A stretch of 64,000 nt of DNA. Origin: Epiperipatus broadwayi. Lineage: Eukaryota; Onychophora; Udeonychophora; Euonychophora; Peripatidae. Positions 26,645 to 38,470 of this stretch are shown here, piece by piece. The translations under genes and the position numbers were made by a program. Positions within the stretch are counted from its first letter, which is position 1. Every line of letters begins with the position of its first letter. The DNA is taken from contig JAQFVV010012423.1 of assembly GCA_028023455.1 (NCBI GenBank), positions 2,801,273 through 2,865,272 of the forward strand. The letters are read 5' to 3'. The notes beneath the pieces were generated by a model that was given only the letters and a program-made list of their open reading frames with translations, had not been told where the DNA came from and ran no database searches.

Positions 26645-28395
26645 ATGTTTTATGTATATAAATAAAAACGTAAGTGTTCGTTTGTTCAAAATGTTAAATG
26701 TCTGAAATTTCTTCACCGATTGCTTTGAAAGTTTGACACAACATTGCATTCTAATATGGACGTTTGTATACACCTACTATTTACATATCTACTATTATAT
26801 AGATGTAACATCTGTGACATGTAAAAACATGCTTTTTTAAAAAAATAGCACTATCTGTTAAAAGCAACACATGCAATACTAAATATTTTACGATTCCATT
26901 TCAATGTTCTGAGTGCATTGTTAAATTGAATGTTCATAGATTGTGATTTAATTATTTCAATTGACATTGCATTGGAATTGAGCTGTATCATTTACCTTAG
27001 CGTTCATTTCATGAGTATAGTTTATTTTTTTCATTTTTTTCATTTCATTTTTTTTAACCGTTTTTCTTATTTTTCAGTGCAATTGGTAGTGAAATTAAGA
27101 TGTCGTGATTGATCTGCATTTGAAGTAAAATATTTTGTTAGTATTCTTTACTTTTTTTGTTTTTCATGTTTTTCCTTTTTTAATGTTTTGCAATTTTATA
27201 TGTTTTTGTTATAACTTTCTTCTTTTTCAGTGCAACAGATCTGCTTTAGTTCATCCAATGATCAAACTTTGGTCATCATATTCAGGGAGCTGAAGTGAGC
27301 AATTGCAAATCAAACTGAGGAAGAATGGGCATCAGTGAACAAGCAAAACAGACAAAAGAATAGCCAAAACAACGGCTCATTCCACTTTGAAAATACCAAT
27401 GAACATGCAATTCATTGAAACTCCCACATACAACATTTCCAAAGCATCTGGCATGATAAAAGTATTGCAGAAATGTAAACATTGTTTGGGATGAATACAC
27501 AATGGTGCCCAAAAAATCGCTCAAAGCTCTTGATCGATCAATTCAATATTTGTGTGGAAACATCAGACTATTTGGGAAAGCATTAATATTGTTTGCAGGA
27601 GATTTCAGGCAAACATTATCAGCTGCAAAACGATTGATCAGCTGAGATATTCTCATATAAATTGCTGGAAATTGGGAACAGACAGATACCAGTTGATCTG
27701 ATCTCAGGATAAATTTCATTGCCTCATAACTTCTGTAATTTAGTGATGTCAAAAGAAGAATTGGTTGAAAAAGTATTTACCAATATTTAAACCAATTATA
27801 AGAATTGGCTGAGTGAATGATCTATCCTTGTGCCAACAAGAAAGATGTCTACAAACTTAATATTATTCAGTCTAACATTCAAAGTGAGGCAGTCACCCAC
27901 AAGTCCATTGACACTGTTGTGGAAGCAGATAAAGTGGTTAATTATCCAACAATTTTTGAATTCACTCAATCTGCCAGGGATGCCACTGCATGTACTGCAA
28001 TTGAAAATCAGCACACCAATTATCATATTGCAAAATGTCAACCAACCAAAGCTTTACATGACTTGCAGTAAAAAAATTAATAAGCAATGTCATAGAAGCA
28101 ACAATATTGACAGGCCATTTCAAAGGTGAAGATATCCTCATTCCTCACATTGCTATGATTCCAACAGATATGAAGTTTAATTAGAGATTGAAATTCCCAA
28201 TTGGAATTTGCAATCACCATCAACAAAGCTCAGGGTCAATCTTTAAAATTGTGCAGTTTAGATCTAGACATGGATTGCTTCTCACATGGACAATTATATG
28301 TTGCATGTTCTAGAGTCAGCAAACCAGACAATATCTATATATGCACAGACAGTGGAAGAACAAAAAATATTGTATACCCCCAAGCATTGTGAAAT
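26645..28395 (+). mobile_element. Decayed Helitron, 5'-type end and helicase remnant
   Basis: Near 26650 the sequence reads 'tatataaataaaaacgtaag', then a 'gttcgtttgttc' block and 'cttcaccgattgctttgaaa'. This is the arrangement I know from 5' ends of animal Helitrons (short TA/A-rich leader, repeated GTTYG, ACCGATT). It is followed, after about 600 non-coding bases, by the C-terminal part of the Rep/Hel protein at 27350-28392. The Rep domain and helicase motif I are not found, so the copy is internally deleted. The exact 3' terminus (hairpin plus CTRR) could not be placed. Confidence 0.65.
27350..28392 (+). pseudogene. Helitron Pif1-like helicase, truncated and frameshifted
   Basis: The intact protein would be an SF1 DNA helicase fused to a rolling-circle nuclease that moves Helitrons. 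Visible in order are a pre-motif II stretch 'YNISKASG' (27435 region), motif II 'IVWDEYTM' (from 27481), motif III 'GDFRQT' (27598-27615), then 'NLPGMPLHVLQLKI' and 'NVNQPKL' (27980-28060). The motif V/VI block 'TINKAQGQSL' and 'GQLYVACSRV' (28201-28330) ends in 'NIVYPQAL' and a stop at 28390. These pieces lie in different frames with several stops and at least three shifts, and the Walker A motif is absent. It is a dead copy. The last 63 codons are open and best conserved. Confidence 0.9.
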
Positions 28396-28519
28396 TAAAC
28401 ATATTAGACAGACTGAGTCATAGCAATACATGACCAGTATTTAATAAGGAAATGAAGTTTCTACCATAAACTTTAGGATATAAAATAAAAGATTGTTATT
28501 TAATTTAGATATATTCAGG

Positions 28520-29560
28520 CAAACATAAACATGAGTTTGTGTGATGATGAACAAATTGTAGTGTTCAATGGATTTCAAAAAGGAAAAAATGAATATTGAT
28601 AGTCATGAATTAGAAAAAATTAACAACTACAAACATCTTTGTTAAATTATTAATGCGGATGAAAACATAATAGATAAAATTGCTCATAGAATTAAACTTA
28701 AATGAAGTGTTTTTAATATTTGAATTTAAGTATTATTTATATACTTGGGATATAGATGTAATTATAGGTGATTTGAACCAGACTTTCAAGATCTCTTCGG
28801 CTTTCCACTCTATCTCATATAATCAATACACATGACCACACACATGTAAAAAATGTAAATAGTTACAATATACTTATTTAATGCTGAACCAACACTCATA
28901 GGAAGACTACATGTTTGGAAATAAATATTTTTAAGAAATGTGTTTTACTGGTTTTTATTTACAAATTTGGAACTCTAACATTTAATAGTAGAGCAATATA
29001 AAGACTTTAGATGACAATCATAATTTAAAAAATGGATATGAGTGATGTTCAATTTTAAGTGAATCTAATGATTAAATCAATGCAAAGCAGTCAGATTATT
29101 AAATTGTTAGTTAATATCTAGGTGAAAGCAAAAATTACTGATATCATTGAAAGAATTAAGAGACAGAAACATTGCTGGAAAAGTATTAGCGACTTTTCCC
29201 ATACATTTGTGACACCTACTGTAAGCTACACTAATCAATCATATGGAAAGAGTTGCTACTATTTTAATAGCTTCTGAAAGGAGAAGAAATGGTTGTTACA
29301 TGTTATTTTAATGGTTTAAATATTGCTGGAGATGGATTTATTTCTGAAATAAATGATAAAAAAATGAAGTTTTAAATTGAATCTCAAGAGATGGTAAAAG
29401 ACCTAGAGAGAAACTTCATATGACATGGGTAGCTAAAGTAAGAAAGTTTGCTGGATGATACGAAGTAGAGAAGTAATGGATCAAAAACATTGAATTAAAC
29501 CTAGAAAGACATATCATACAGGTGATTAATAATGGTTCGCAATTAGTGATGATGATGATG
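28520..29560 (+). pseudogene. RTE-type LINE reverse transcriptase 3' end, copy 1
   Basis: Translated pieces match the better-preserved copy at 32104-33140. They include 'VFNGF' and 'ELEKINNYKHL' (28560-28640), 'HRIKLK', then after an AT-rich interruption (about 28725-28925) 'NSRAI.RL' near 28995. Later come 'GKRPREKLHMTW' (29390) and 'QVINNGSQ' close to a GATGATGATG end at 29550. In RTE-family ORF2 this is the region C-terminal to the catalytic RT core. Multiple stops and shifts make it inactive. It begins about 125 bases after the Helitron helicase stop, so one element probably landed beside or in the other. Confidence 0.7.
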
Positions 29561-30150
29561 TATAATAGTTAGAGGAAACTAAACCCATCTAGGCAAACTA
29601 CATTTATGTATTCTTGAAGAAATAATTGGGTGTTATGATTTTAAGGCATAATGCATAACAAAGAAACCCAAACCCATATTTAAGGATATATTTATTTGAA
29701 GTATTCATATAATACTAAAAGTGAATATAAATTCTTACAAACTGAAAAGTAAGATATCAATGCATAGATTCCATTGATCATTTATTTTGAAAAAGAATAT
29801 TTTATTAAAGAAACTATTCATGGAATTAGGTGATGTATAATTCATTTTAAAGATATAATTTTATCTTAAATATGTACACTTTATTAATCAGATGATTCAA
29901 TGTTGAATATAGTATAATATTTTTAGAATTTAAAATAGTAGATAACTAAATTATATTTATATGTGCCTCTAATACTTAGCCTTCAGATTAAAAATATAAT
30001 TATTAGTAAACCATTTATATTATATTTATGGTAGTAACAATCATAATTATATTTATCATAATATATAAACATTAAGGAATTCTATGTAATATAAATTTAG
30101 GTCTAATTAATTGTTTAAGTCATTTCAAGTCTACCAGCAATAAAATTTGT
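29561..30150. other. AT-rich spacer, nothing recognised
   Basis: No gene or repeat family identified. Confidence 0.4.
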
Positions 30151-30690
30151 TTTGTTTTGATGCAGAAAATCCTGTGTACACCCTCCAATTTGTCTCATTC
30201 CACTATGTAGTGCCTGCATGTGTATAACCACATACATTTAGCTTTGTACTTGTGTGTATTTTATTTTACTGTTTGTTTTCCATTTTCATAATGTCATTTT
30301 ACTCATAATCCAATTTCAGTTAAATTATTTGTATGTGGATATGCATTATAGTTTTTAAATATTAGAAATACCTTTAGTTTACTTTTATTAGTAGTTTTAT
30401 TTGACCATTTGTCTATTGCTTGTGTGGTTAAATTTTGCATCTCATGTCTCTCCCTGTTTAGAACTGACTCACAGATTAAATTAAACCATTTGTATAACTT
30501 AAGAAATGTTAACCATAAGTTGTTTACCATAGAGCACTAGTAAATAGGTTGAAACTTGGTCAGATCTGGAATCTCACCATTCTATTATGGTCAGCTTTAG
30601 TGTATTTTACCTGGACTCTGTGTTTTGTTACATGAATGTACAAATCTGACTGTTACATGGGTTTTTTTTGCTCTGAATATGGTGCCCGAT
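30150..30690. repeat. Dispersed 0.5 kb repeat, left copy
   Basis: Aligns in direct orientation with 41060-41560 at roughly 85% by eye. Shared landmarks are 'gatatgcattatagttttta', 'ctcacagattaaatta', 'agcactagtaaataggttga' and 'gtgtattttacctggact'. On the minus strand part of it stays open for 75 codons (30303-30530) and the reading is partly conserved in the other copy, but I recognise no domain. The two copies bracket the LINE/gypsy block, so they may be LTRs or a host element split by insertion. Confidence 0.8.
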
Positions 30691-30773
30691 GTGAGGTTTG
30701 ATGCTTATCACATGATCCTGAGTAAAAATTTGTCTTAATTATTAAACATATGTTCCACATGAAACTATTTGGG

Positions 30774-30774
<1 letters not shown>

Positions 30775-30830
<56 letters not shown>
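30775..30830. repeat. TA dinucleotide microsatellite
   Basis: About 28 TA units, 90 bases downstream of the 0.5 kb repeat. Confidence 0.95.
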
Positions 30831-30833
<3 letters not shown>

Positions 30834-31423
30834 TAAGTTGCACTAAGTGATTCAGTAAAATTATTTTTGCATTTGTTTTTATAATGTAGATTGATTTAAA
30901 TTTTTGGGTTTAATATTATATGTATAATATTATATGTTTAGTATCATGTATTCTTTTGCTTACTGGTGACGTGTGCCTGATGGTAAATGGAATAGAATAC
31001 AAGTCATCATATAAATTTGTCATCAGGAGTAAAGAATTTAAAGAGGGGGGACCCATCATTTAAACATTTTTGTTTCAAAAAAAAATTTGAATCGGATGCA
31101 AGTTCATAAAGATGAGTAAGGCAAAATAGTTATCTGTGTACTCTAAATTAAATTGAACATGGCAAAAAAATAATACAATCATAAATATGTAGCTTTTTCA
31201 GGAGCTAAAGCAGCCTGGAATTAAAGAAGGAATAAAGAGGCAAAGTGGGTATGTTTTATTATTTTATTTTTCAAATTGATTATTGTTAACTCTTATATAG
31301 AAGTGGCTGGTCATAGAGATACATGGCTTTCAGTAGCTCAAAAACCATCAGTTTTGACATTAACACAGTGAATTTACCATCATTTTAAAGATTAAAAAAG
31401 TATCATAAGATGCTGCTCCCTCT

Positions 31424-31840
31424 TGAATTATTTTACAAGTAAAAAGTCAATCATATTAAAATTTATGTTTTAACAATGGAAGAAGGTGGTCTTTCATAGG
31501 CATTGATTATTTGTTGCATAATGTGTTAAAAAAATTTTAAAAAATTTATTTTTTCTTAAAATATATACCCAAACATTTTTAAAAAAAAAAAAAACAATCT
31601 TTTTAGGTTCTCTACTATGGAATATATAAATGAATTATTTTACAAGTAAAAAGTCAATCATATTAAAATTTATGTTTTAACAATGGAAGAAGGTGGTCTT
31701 TCATAGGCATTGATTATTTGTTGCTCATAGTGGTCAAAAATTTTACTAAAAAATATTTACTTTTACACAATATGTCCACAACACTTTGTAATAGATAAAA
31801 AAACAATCTTTTTAGGTTCTCTACTATGGAATATATAAAT
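31424..31840. repeat. Tandem duplication of a 208-base unit
   Basis: Units 31424-31631 and 31632-31840 are adjacent and direct. The first 110 and last 40 bases are identical or nearly so, while the central A/T-rich 60 bases have diverged strongly. That patchy pattern suggests partial homogenisation by gene conversion or an independent change in the low-complexity centre. Confidence 0.9.
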
Positions 31841-32103
31841 AGAAATTTATTTTTGAAAAAACTTTCATTCACTTTCATAATCTGCCAAATTATTAATATA
31901 CTTTTTACAAATAAAATTAAAACAAATATAATATTAAAAGATGAATATATTTTTACTGCTGATTCTGTAATTGACCAATCAAAAGTTTAGAGTTTTACCT
32001 CACTCAACCAAATAAAATTTTTGACAACACAAAGGTTAATAGTATATGAATTTTGTGAAAATTATATAAATACTAAGCAGGTAGCACTAGTAAGAGGAAA
32101 ATG

Positions 32104-32495
32104 TTAAGGATAATATAGGAATAGAATAGGCAATAGGCTTGAGGCAGGAAAGTTAGTGAAAGAACCATTTTATAGAAATTGATCCTTCAAAGAATAAAAT
32201 AAGATACCAGAAGAACTTCAATATCGATGAATAGTACTATGAAAATAGAAAAGAAGGACTAAAGATAAATGTTAAAAAGTCTTAAGTAATGTTTAATGGT
32301 TAAGGATAATATAGGAATAGAATAGGCAATAGGCTTGAGGTGGGAAAGTCAGAGAAAGAGTCATTTTATAGAAAATGACCCTTCAAAGAATAAAATAAGA
32401 CAACAGAAGAACTTCAATATCAATGAAGAGTACTATGAAAGTAGAAAAGTAGGACTAAAGATTAATGTTAAAAAGTCTTAAGTAATGTTTAATGG
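32104..32495 (+). repeat. 196-base tandem duplication inside the RTE remnant
   Basis: Units 32104-32299 and 32300-32495 are direct and about 90% alike. Each contains the 'AGLKINVKKS'-type coding stretch, so the duplication arose after or during insertion of the LINE. Only the second unit continues into the downstream RT frame. Confidence 0.9.
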
Positions 32496-33140
32496 ATTTT
32501 TTCAAAATATAAAAATAAAGATCGATTATGATGAGTTAGAAAAAGTTAACAGTTGTAAATACATTGGTCAGATTATTAAAACAGATGGAAACATAATGGA
32601 TGAAATTAATCATAGGATTAAACTAGGTTGGAGTGATTTTGGTAGAAATAACTTGATGCTAAAAAAATATGCCTATGTGCTTGAAAAAAAAAAGTTTTTT
32701 AGTAAATATGTTTTATCAATTCATACTTATAGACCTGAGACTTGGACACAATAGAAGAGCAATACAGAGACTTCAGACCACTCAAAGAAGTATGGAAAGA
32801 TGTATGTTGGCAGTAACAAGAAGAGATTGCAAATGTAATATATGGGTAAGAGAATAATGGTGTTACTGACCTCATTGAAAAAAAAATAAAAGTCTGGAGT
32901 TGGGATGGACATATTGCTAGAAGAGATGATAATAGACAGACAATTAAAATCTTAAACTGGATTCGAAGAAATTGTAAAAGACCCAGAAAGAGACTACATT
33001 GTAGAGGGATGGATGAAATAAAAAAGTGTGCAAGAATGATGTGGAGAAGAGAACCTAAAGATCAGAGAAGCTGGATTGAAATTGGAGGGACCTTCATCCT
33101 GCGATGGATTAATAATGTTTGCGATAATGATGATGCATGG
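32104..33140 (+). pseudogene. RTE-type LINE reverse transcriptase 3' end, copy 2
   Basis: Similarity to RTE-clade endonuclease-reverse transcriptases is clear by motif order. 'RKVGLKINVKKS' (32440) is followed by a stop, then 'KVNSCKYIGQIIKTDG' and 'EINHRIKLGW' in an open 89-codon frame (32485-32754). After a shift come 'RAIQRLQTTQRSMERCML' and 'TRRD' (32750-32820), then 'DGHIARRDD' (32900-32930), 'RPRKRLH' and 'RSWIEIGG'. It ends with a short GATAATGATGATG tract. In the intact family this protein reverse-transcribes its own RNA at nicked target DNA. The catalytic RT motif is not present here, so this is a 5'-truncated, shifted copy. Its first 390 bases are a tandem duplication. Confidence 0.85.
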
Positions 33141-33358
33141 AAGAACAAATAGAAAGGGATGTAATCATGGGAGAAAAAACAGAAAATTAAGTGCAGGAGA
33201 AGTAATGAAAGGGAAAGCAGGGATTTGGCAGTAGGGAAAAGATTTTATAGGAAGCCCCAGAGCCATCTAGATTAATTAAAAAAGAGAAGCCAGAAAAGAT
33301 ATAAAAAACAGAGGAGTAATGCTAAGATCCAGAAGTAAAAATTGTTGAAAACAGTACC

Positions 33359-33964
33359 ATGGAAAGAGAAATAGAAGTGGAAGTGAGCATGAGCCAAGTT
33401 GTAGAGGAAGAGTTCCTGGAAAATCCTCTTAAAGACCTGTCCCATATAATTCAAGTCCAGGGAACAAAAAGGAATGAAAAGAAGGACCAAAGAGAAAGGT
33501 TGAAGGCCTGGATGGAAAAAGATGATGGAAAACTTCCAAAATAAAGATAGAGATATGGAAGCAGGAAGCAAGAAATAACAGAATATTTTTGAAATATGGG
33601 AAAGCTTAAAAGAGCTAGATAAAAAAATGGAGGCTCAAAATAGAACTGGCAGAGAAATTAAAAATAGAGCACAACAAAATATGCTAAAACTGTGCACAAA
33701 AAATGTTTGAACTGGGAGAGAAATTAGAAATGAAAAAAACAGTGGGGTATTTTAAAAATGTGGAAAAGCTTAGAAGAAAGATGTAAAAAAGTGGAGAAGA
33801 AAATGCAGAATCACCTGAAGGTGTTGAGAATAGACTGTTGGAAAAGTTATAAGGAGATCCAAAATACATTCTCAGGACTCCTGAAGAATCATCAAAAAGA
33901 AACCCATGAGGCTATACAGACACTACAAGAGAAGTCAAAAACTACCTGGAATAAAATAGGATGA
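33359..33964 (+). pseudogene. Gag-like charged coiled-coil region
   Basis: Two plus-strand open pieces (33359-33541 and 33758-33961) are rich in Lys, Glu, Gln and Met with heptad-like spacing, for example 'ETHEAIQTLQEKSKTTW' at the end. Their position upstream of RT fits a gypsy Gag N-terminal region, but no capsid motif or zinc knuckle is visible. The Gag label is inferred from context only. The reverse strand is also open in places and is taken as shadow. Confidence 0.4.
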
Positions 33965-35819
33965 CAGGAAGTGCTCATATGGAGCTGAACATCTCTAAAT
34001 AAAATGACAGTGTCAAAAGAAACAGAACATTACTGACAATAATGGAAGACTCACAGTGACAGATCTGAGAAGAACTGTATGAATTGAAGGAAAACATGAT
34101 ACAGGATAATAGAATAGCTACCCAGGAAAGAAGAGAGATGATGTCACATCCAGGGGATAAATGGAAGGATTACAAAAATAAATAAAAAGAGAGGAGAGGC
34201 CTGGAGAGTTAGTTTTCATACTATAGGTCAGCTGGGAGTGATAAAAGATCTAACAAAGAGGATTCTAAGTCAAGCTTGCTCAATGGCCAAAATAAGAAAA
34301 ATATGCCAGAGAGCAGCATTCATAGAGAAGAAATTAGGAGTTTTATCAGAATTAGGGAAACCAGGGATATTATGCAGAGTCCATCAGTTGTAGATAACGA
34401 ATAGACCATCATTCTGGGTCAAATGTAACAAAGCCTTGAAGACAGTAGGAGAGAGTTAAATTTCAGGCTGCAAACAGAGCTGACAGAGGGTGTTAAATCC
34501 CACCTATCAAATTTATACAAGGTAAGTCCTTTAAAAAAACACTGGGGAGAACAAAAAATCCATATTGAGAGCTTGTGAGAGTTATTCCACTTCCAGAAGA
34601 TTACCTTTGCAGAACAAGTCACTCATTCTATTCATAAACTACAAGACTATGCCAGGTCATGATGAGAGTGTTGCACTAACAAATTCACATTCAAGCAGTA
34701 TGGTTCATCCTTGTTTAAAACATTTTGGAGTGAGGAGTGTTAAGATCAGAACTACCATACTCTCCTTTGGGAGTCATACAAGTTGTTCATCAAAGAAATG
34801 CACACACATTTCTTTATGAGGTAGCTGGCCTGGTTCCAGGCATTAACTGCATTCCCATTCATAAATACTCAGATTATTTTGGCAATTCAACAAAATATGC
34901 TGGCTCAGGTGCAATAGCTAGTGGTGGGATGCAGAATGAGAAGCATAGAAGAGATATCAGAGTTCTTAGCCACCATCAATTTTACCTTTCTTTTCAAAGA
35001 ACCCCAAAAGAAAGTGTGCAAGGTAGAGTCTCCCAAGTTCCAAGCACTCATCATCAATAATAATCACACATAAAGATTACAGAGACTGAGGACTGATAGC
35101 CAAACTGAGTTAAGACATCATACTGATGCAAAAAACCATTAAAATCCAGTCCTGTTAAGCTGCTCCCCTACCAGATCTCCCTTAACCCACTAGGGAACAG
35201 AAAGGAAGTCCACAACCTAATGACTACTATGATGAAGGAGCCATGTGAGTCTAATTCCAGTGGTCCACTTGGACCTTGCATGATAACTACCATTCAGACT
35301 TATGCCCTGGAAGTGCTGGTGTTAATCAATATTGAGAGCCAGATCTCATTCGCATTAAAAAATGGTTGGCAAATATGAGACCCAAAGATGAATCATATGA
35401 AAGCTGCTGCTTAGACCTATGCAGATGACCTTGGTCAATGGGAAGAAGGCTAGCACTTAAGGGTATGGGGTGTGGTTGGATCTGAGGTGGTTTCAGACTA
35501 CAATTGGTCACCCAGTAATAGTGATGGAAGGTTTACTGCAGGAAGTGTTGGTGAGTGCAAACTTCATGCACTGACACAAAGGTGTTGTCAATTATTATAG
35601 GAATATGATAACTCTGCATTAAGAGCAGATCAAGCTAAAAGATTTACCCAGCTATGTAGGAGTCCAAGTCCAATACTTGAAACCAGACTCAGATGGGATC
35701 CTGATCTTAATTAATGTTGAAGAAATCCCTCTCACTCAATCAGAAAAAAACAAATGATGTTGATGGTGGTGTTAGAAAATAATAAACAAGTGTTCTCCAG
35801 CACTCTGGGAACAATCAGA

Positions 35820-36345
35820 GGATACATCCACCACATAGGAGTTAAAGAAGAGACCTCCTTTCAAAATTATATTTACCAAATCCAACAAATGCTGGATTGG
35901 GGAATTATTGAGAAAAAAATGTCACTTTACAACAACCCACTGGTCATTGTCAAAAATGATTTATCCATAAAAATATGCCTGAATGTCAAAAAAAATAAAT
36001 AGCATAATCATCCTTTAAAGGGACATCCCTCCATGCATTCAAGAGATTTTCCTATGCCTATCTGGTAAAAACCTTTTTTCCATTCTAGACCTTACTACAA
36101 GTTACTAACAAATGGTGTTAGATCCCTGGAACTGTAAATACATTGCATTCAGATGTAATTGTCATACCCATGTATTCAGAAAGATACCCTGAACTAATCA
36201 ACTGTGGTGCTGGCTTGATGAGGTATTTGAACCAGACACTGTCAAAGGATGTAAAAAATATATTGTCTGCTATATGGATGATATAGTGATCACTTCCAGG
36301 GATCTTGAGAAGCATGTATACCATTTAAAAAATTTTTTCAGGAGT
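35820..36345 (+). pseudogene. gypsy reverse transcriptase domain, inactivated
   Basis: An open frame (35754-35999) carries the RT entry region with 'QMLDWGIIEKK', 'NNPLVIVKND' and 'IKICLNV', equivalent to the fingers of Ty3/gypsy RT. After a stop and shift come 'SGKNLFSILDLT' (36060-36100), 'YIAFRCN' (36140) and 'VFEPD'. The catalytic box 'YMDD' lies at 36271-36282, within 'CYMDDIVITSRDLEKHVYHL'. The aspartates of the active site are retained, but stops and frameshifts separate the blocks, so no functional enzyme can be made. YMDD rather than the commoner YIDD/YLDD of gypsy elements is a minor variation. Confidence 0.85.
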
Positions 36346-36619
36346 GTATGAAAAAGAATGTGGCTATTAATCTAAAAAATAGTTGCCTTATTTGCTACAA
36401 GATATTATTTTTGGGACATTGTCAATGGGAAAACTTAGAATGCACCCTGATAAGGTTGAGCCAATTGAGAGATTCTCTAGACCAATCATTCACAGGCAAG
36501 TGTAATCCTTTTTGTAGTTATGCAGCTAGTATCATAGGTACTACCTGGAATTTTCCCAAGTCACCTCTGCATAAATAAAGTTGATAAAAAAGGGGGAAAT
36601 GAGAATGGACTGAGAGGCA

Positions 36620-37080
36620 AGATCTCAAGTTTAATTGGGTAAAGGAAGATTTTTTAAAGATAGTCATGTTGTACCACCCACACTATGCTTGAAATTTCAC
36701 CTTCAGACCAATAGCAGCTGACTAGGATTTGGGGTAGTGTGTTCTAAATGAATCTGGTGAAACAGCACCAGGTGCTGTATTTTTGCAACCAAACCTTGGA
36801 TGGTCCTGAGTTGAACTATATGGTCACATAACAGAAATCCTTGGAAATAGTATGGGCTTGTGAGAAGTTCAAGCAGTTCTTGATTGGATCCCAGGTCATC
36901 ATCAATACTGACCACCATTGACTGGAGTTAGTAAATATGAGCTATCTGGTCAATGATTATCTTATTAGGTAGAGCCTGGCCCTGCAGAAATTTAACTATC
37001 AAATCATATACTGCCCCAGTCCTGAAAACATTGTGGCAACCATCTTTAGTAAATATCCATTTGCATCAAACCTGACAATC
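36620..37080 (+). pseudogene. gypsy RNase H domain, inactivated
   Basis: After the RT, a reading with 'EIVWACEKFKQFLIGSQV' and 'INTDHH' is found at about 36838-36920. These are the Glu-containing helix and the TDH motif of gypsy RNase H. 'FNYQIIYCPSPENIVA' follows at 36990-37040, corresponding to the segment that precedes the integrase. Stops occur within the domain, including right after the DHH motif. Its role in an intact element is removal of the RNA template during cDNA synthesis. Confidence 0.8.
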
Positions 37081-37289
37081 CCATTGTGACAGAAAACTGT
37101 TAAATATCATAATAAACATTGTGGATGATCCCCCAGAAACCCACTTGATACATTTACAGTACATACAAGAGAGACATCCAAAATATAAGTTTATAATGAA
37201 TGTGTTAAGAATGGAAGGAAGGCTATGCACTAAGAAAGACCAGAACCTTAAAACATCCTTTTTGAATGAGAAATGACATACTAAAAAGG

Positions 37290-38100
37290 AAGATCAGGTT
37301 GGTAGAGAGTTTGTGGAAGACTTTGATATCCCTAGACCTCAGGAGCTAATTGATTCAGTATGTGCACATACTGGTAGGCCATTATGGACTGCAAAAGACT
37401 GGGTTAGGCCAACAGACATCAATTCCACTGGTACAATATATATGTGGGAGTCTTGAGGACTATCAGCAGATTTGGCATTTTTGCCACAGATAAGCCACCC
37501 AACAAATCATATATGGGTCTTACATTACCAATACTACCTCTAGATCAAATGAGGTGCTAGTGATCGACCACTACATGCCATTGCTGCCCTATAAAAGATT
37601 CAAGTACTTGCTAGTTATGTATAATATGTTCTCAAAAGACATAAAGGCTTACTCTGTGCAAAAAACTGTCACATGGAGTATCAGCAGAGTCTTACAAGGA
37701 TTGCAGTTTTCTGCTGTGAGAAAACCAGAGAGCAAATTGTTCAACCATGGATCAGCATTCACCTCTGGCAAAAGGAAGTCCAGGTTAAAGAGACAATATT
37801 AAACATGCTCAATCAATAAAGAACCCTGAAGTAAACCCACACAAGAGAGTTATGAGGGAAATAGGCTGGTTCTTCAGAACATCCATGGGTTTGAACCATA
37901 AAGGGTAGGTCAATCAGACCATTTTTAACCACATCAATGATAACCAGAATGAATCTACCAGCTTTCCTTTATCACACCTTCACTATGGCAACCCATGCAG
38001 GTCCATAGTTCAGATACCCCTCTGGTCTGAAGATTCAACCATTGGCTTGTGAAAGGATAGGTTCAGGCTAAGTGACAACCTAGACAGGTTGGCTGGGAGA
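37290..38100 (+). pseudogene. gypsy integrase core, inactivated
   Basis: The stretch 37554-37799 translates to a catalytic-core remnant: 'VIDHYMPL' contains the first Asp region, 'RFKYLLVMYNMFSK' is the next strand, and 'LFNHGSAFTS' sits where active integrases have an S-D-x-G-x-x-F motif. The second catalytic Asp is therefore lost (Asn-His in its place). The zinc-binding N-terminal region upstream is barely recognisable, and the C-terminal part to 38100 is full of stops. An intact enzyme would join element cDNA to host DNA. Confidence 0.7.
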
Positions 38101-38103
38101 ATA

Positions 38104-38470
38104 AATAAGAGGGGAGGGAATTCACATCTTTCATGTAATAGACCAGATGTGTGTTTGGGCCCCACAGCCTAGTAATAAGCAATTGAAGAAGTACAAAAAT
38201 TTTTTCCCTCTATATAAAGGCTGATGGGTGTTCAAGCAGGATTATAGAAATAATGCCTTTATGATGGAGGTCTGAGGAATTTAATGGGTATATATAATAC
38301 CCACAGCCTAAAAACATTTATAGATCAGACCTGAGATCCAACTTAGCAAGAAGATCATGATCATTCATGGATCTGCCCCAGATCCCACTTAAACATAATT
38401 TTTAACCATTTATGGCTCTTCCCCATCACACACACATATATATGTATATTAATCATCAAACAACCCACCA
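38104..38470 (+). repeat. Putative polypurine tract and 3' LTR
   Basis: A purine run 'aataagaggggaggga' (about 38101-38119) lies just after integrase and would prime plus-strand DNA synthesis. A 'tgtaatagaccag' start follows at 38136. A TATA-like 'ctatataaagg' near 38211 fits an LTR promoter, with about 250 bases beyond it as R/U5. No partner LTR was found in the window, so the limits are approximate and the call is inferential. Confidence 0.45.

Larger units (their letters stand above)
33160..38470 (+). mobile_element. Decayed Ty3/gypsy-type LTR retrotransposon, plus strand
   Basis: The gene order is Gag-like, RT, RNase H, integrase, then a purine tract and LTR-like end, which is the gypsy arrangement. 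All reading frames are broken by stops and shifts. No 5' LTR was found upstream of 33160 that matches the putative 3' LTR, so the element is truncated or its 5' end is lost among the LINE remnants. Base composition is visibly less AT-rich than the surroundings. The block lies between two direct copies of the 0.5 kb repeat (30150 and 41060). Confidence 0.8.

Noticed and set aside
33272-33571. 99-codon minus-strand hydrophobic frame
   Set aside because: It is the antisense shadow of the Lys/Glu-rich Gag-like region on the plus strand.
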